Of a DNA stretch of 5,693 nucleotides, positions 3,644 to 5,693 are shown piece after piece. The position numbers and the translations under genes are program-made. The stretch is taken from NCBI GenBank assembly GCA_964414755.1, contig CAYPXH010000058.1, forward strand, positions 1-5,693. The letters are read 5' to 3'. The DNA is from JAEUKQ01 sp964414755. Its GTDB lineage: Bacteria; Pseudomonadota; Alphaproteobacteria; JAEUKQ01. Position 1 is the first letter of the stretch, and every line of letters begins with the position of its first letter. A model generated the notes under the pieces. That model saw only the letters and a list, made by a program, of their open reading frames with translations. It did not search any database and had not been told where the DNA came from.

Positions 3644-5693
3644 ATGACAAAAACACTAGCTGGTCGTAAAAGAATTCGCAAAAGTTTTGGCCGAATTCCT
3701 GAAATTATTACCATGCCGAATCTGATTGAGATGCAAAAAAATTCATATGATCAGTTTCTGCAAATTCATATTAAGCCAGAAAATCGTCAAGACATCGGAT
3801 TGCAAGAAGTTTTTAAGTCGGTGTTTCCGATTCATGACTTTGCCGGGAAATCCGAACTGCAATTTGTTAATTACGAGTTTGATGAGCCGAAATATGACGT
3901 TGATGAGTGTCAGCAGCGTGGAATGACCTTTGCTTCACCACTTAAAGCAACATTAAGGCTTATTGTCTGGGATATTGAAGAAGTGACGGGCGCTCGTTCG
4001 ATCCGCGACATTAAAGAACAAGAAGTTTACATGGGCGATATGCCGTTGATGACCAACAAAGGCACATTTATTGTCAATGGTACGGAACGTGTTATTGTTA
4101 GTCAGATGCACCGTTCACCCGGTGTTTTTTTTGATCATGATGGTGGTAAAACCCATGCATCAGGTAAATATTTGTTTGGTGCCCGCGTTATACCTTACCG
4201 TGGTTCATGGTTAGATTTAGAATTTGATGCTAAAGACACTTTGTTTGTTCGTATTGATCGCCGCCGCAAATTGCCAATGACAACGTTTTTGATGGCTTTG
4301 TGGAATGACAAAGTTGACCAATTAGTTGCCAAAGGTAAAACCCCTGATGAACAGCAGATTAGGTTTGGTGGAATGACGCCCGAACAGATTCTGCAAACTT
4401 TCTACGGACAAGTTACCTATGTTCATAATAAGAAAAAAGGTTGGCAAACCGCTTTTAACCCGACCCGCTTGAAAGGGGTCAAGCTTACGCATGATTTTAT
4501 TAATGCTGCTAATGGCGAGGTTTTAGTTGAAGCTGGAACAAAAATTACGCCGCGTGTTTTAAAAAAATTGGAAGAGTCCGGGGTAAAGAACCAGCTGGTA
4601 ACAGTTGCTGAACTTGTTGGCAAATATGCTGGTGCTGATATTATCAACGAAAAAACAGGCGAAATATATGTCGAAGCCGGGGATGAATTAACCGAAGAGC
4701 TTATGAGTAAGCTTGAAAAAAACGGTTTGCAAGAAATCAGTGTTCTTGCTATCGATCATATAAATGTTGGTCCTTATTTGCGCAACACTTTGTATGCTGA
4801 TCGCAACCGCACCCGTGAAGACGCTTTGCTAGATATTTACCGTGTTATGCGTCCCGGTGAGCCGCCAACAGTTGATGCCGCTAATGTGTTGTTTAACGGG
4901 TTGTTTTTTGATAGCGAGCGTTATGATTTGTCGGCAGTTGGGCGTGTTAAGATGAATTCGCGCTTAAATCAGAAAACAGATGACCAGGTTCGTGTCCTGC
5001 GCAAGCAAGATATTATTGCCATTGTTCGGATGATGCTGGATCTTAAAGATGGTCGCGGTGAGGTTGATGATATTGACAATCTTGGCAACCGACGCATTCG
5101 TTCGGTAGGTGAGCTGTTGGAAAACCAATACCGTATTGGGTTGTTGCGTATGGAGCGCGCTATACGTGAACGCATGGGTTCTGTTGAAATTGACACGGTG
5201 ATGCCGCATGACTTAGTGAACGCTAAGCCGGTTGCAGCGGTTGTTCGTGAATTTTTTGGTTCTTCCCAACTTTCCCAGTTTATGGATCAAACCAACCCGC
5301 TATCAGAGATTACCCATAAGCGACGCCTGTCGGCTTTGGGGCCAGGCGGCTTAACGCGTGAACGCGCTGGTTTTGAAGTTCGTGACGTACACCCAAGCCA
5401 TTACGGCCGTATTTGTCCAATCGAAACACCAGAAGGACCAAATATTGGGTTAATTAATAGTTTGGCAACCTATGCGCGTGTTAATCAGTATGGTTTTATT
5501 GAGACACCATATCGTAAAGTTGTACAAGGTGTTGTCAGCCCGGATATTGTTTATTTACCAGCGATGGAAGAGGACAATCAGGTTATTGCCCAGGCCAATG
5601 CTAAAATAGATGCTAAAGGCCGGTTAGTAGAAGATTTCGTACAATGCCGTTTGGGTGATGATTTTGTGCTACGTCGTCCTGAAGATATTCACT
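3644..5693 (+). CDS. rpoB: DNA-directed RNA polymerase subunit beta (3' part beyond window)
   Basis: This is the first 683 codons of the beta subunit, about half the protein, open to the window edge with no frameshift. Beta forms one pincer of the core enzyme and part of the catalytic centre. Visible blocks: the N-terminal GRKRIRKSFGRIPEI and MPNLIEMQKNSYDQF; protrusion motif TFIVNGTERVIVSQMHRSPGVFF from residue 141; IPYRGSWLDLEFD; the lobe with RPGEPPT (403-409); and the rifampicin pocket FGSSQLSQFMDQTNPLSEITHKRRL. Asp548, His558 and Ser563 correspond to E. coli 516, 526 and 531, all in the sensitive form. RICPIETPEGPNIGLI (589-604) follows. The ATG at 3644 gives the expected N-terminus, with an imperfect ribosome site in GGCGGGA (3630-3636). 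T in MDQTNPLSE, where E. coli has N, is usual in alphaproteobacteria. Confidence 0.98.
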   Translation, partial: MTKTLAGRKRIRKSFGRIPEIITMPNLIEMQKNSYDQFLQIHIKPENRQDIGLQEVFKSVFPIHDFAGKSELQFVNYEFDEPKYDVDECQQRGMTFASPLKATLRLIVWDIEEVTGARSIRDIKEQEVYMGDMPLMTNKGTFIVNGTERVIVSQMHRSPGVFFDHDGGKTHASGKYLFGARVIPYRGSWLDLEFDAKDTLFVRIDRRRKLPMTTFLMALWNDKVDQLVAKGKTPDEQQIRFGGMTPEQILQTFYGQVTYVHNKKKGWQTAFNPTRLKGVKLTHDFINAANGEVLVEAGTKITPRVLKKLEESGVKNQLVTVAELVGKYAGADIINEKTGEIYVEAGDELTEELMSKLEKNGLQEISVLAIDHINVGPYLRNTLYADRNRTREDALLDIYRVMRPGEPPTVDAANVLFNGLFFDSERYDLSAVGRVKMNSRLNQKTDDQVRVLRKQDIIAIVRMMLDLKDGRGEVDDIDNLGNRRIRSVGELLENQYRIGLLRMERAIRERMGSVEIDTVMPHDLVNAKPVAAVVREFFGSSQLSQFMDQTNPLSEITHKRRLSALGPGGLTRERAGFEVRDVHPSHYGRICPIETPEGPNIGLINSLATYARVNQYGFIETPYRKVVQGVVSPDIVYLPAMEEDNQVIAQANAKIDAKGRLVEDFVQCRLGDDFVLRRPEDIH

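Noticed and set aside
3726..3926. A 66-codon + strand ORF inside rpoB
   Set aside because: It lies out of frame within the conserved start of rpoB and has no supporting signal.

Overview
This window is a classic bacterial information-processing locus in the order tRNA-Trp, secE, nusG, rplK, rplA, rplJ, rplL, rpoB, all on the + strand. tRNA-Trp placed directly before secE, a one-helix SecE of 59 residues, an L10 of 172 residues and the RpoB rifampicin-region wording MDQTNPLSE together point to an alphaproteobacterium. The composition leans to A+T and third positions are often A or T, so a low-GC lineage (for example Holosporales-like, Rickettsiales-like or a related group) is plausible. I cannot name a genus from this sequence.

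Layout. Positions 1-73 are the 3' part of tRNA-Trp, lacking its first 4 nt. Positions 74-393 hold a leader and secE, which has no visible Shine-Dalgarno sequence. nusG (414-947) ends in a terminator-like hairpin whose loop is its own stop codon. A 116-nt gap with a candidate promoter leads to rplK (1064-1492) and rplA (1497-2204), which are 4 nt apart. A 279-nt untranslated stretch (2205-2483) follows. It carries two hairpins, an L10-leader-type RNA fold, a possible 25-codon leader ORF, a strong A/T hairpin and an attenuator-like hairpin with a T6 tail directly before the rplJ ribosome-binding site. rplJ (2484-3002) and rplL (3044-3424) follow. A 219-nt gap with a strong GC hairpin separates them from rpoB, whose first 683 codons are present before the window ends.

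How the genes work together. SecE is part of the SecYEG translocon. NusG travels with RNA polymerase, whose beta subunit is RpoB, and can couple it to the ribosome. L11, L1, L10 and L7/L12 build the two mobile stalks of the large ribosomal subunit. L10 with its L12 dimers is known to repress rplJL by binding the rplJ leader, and L1 is known to repress rplK-rplA; the non-coding structures here sit where such control would act.

The genes are conventional and intact, and I found no mobile element, CRISPR array or unfamiliar protein system. The most interesting part is the rplJ leader. Its core resembles the known L10 leader, but it carries an extra arm of about 60 nt with a possible small ORF, and it offers several alternative pairings that could act as a switch.
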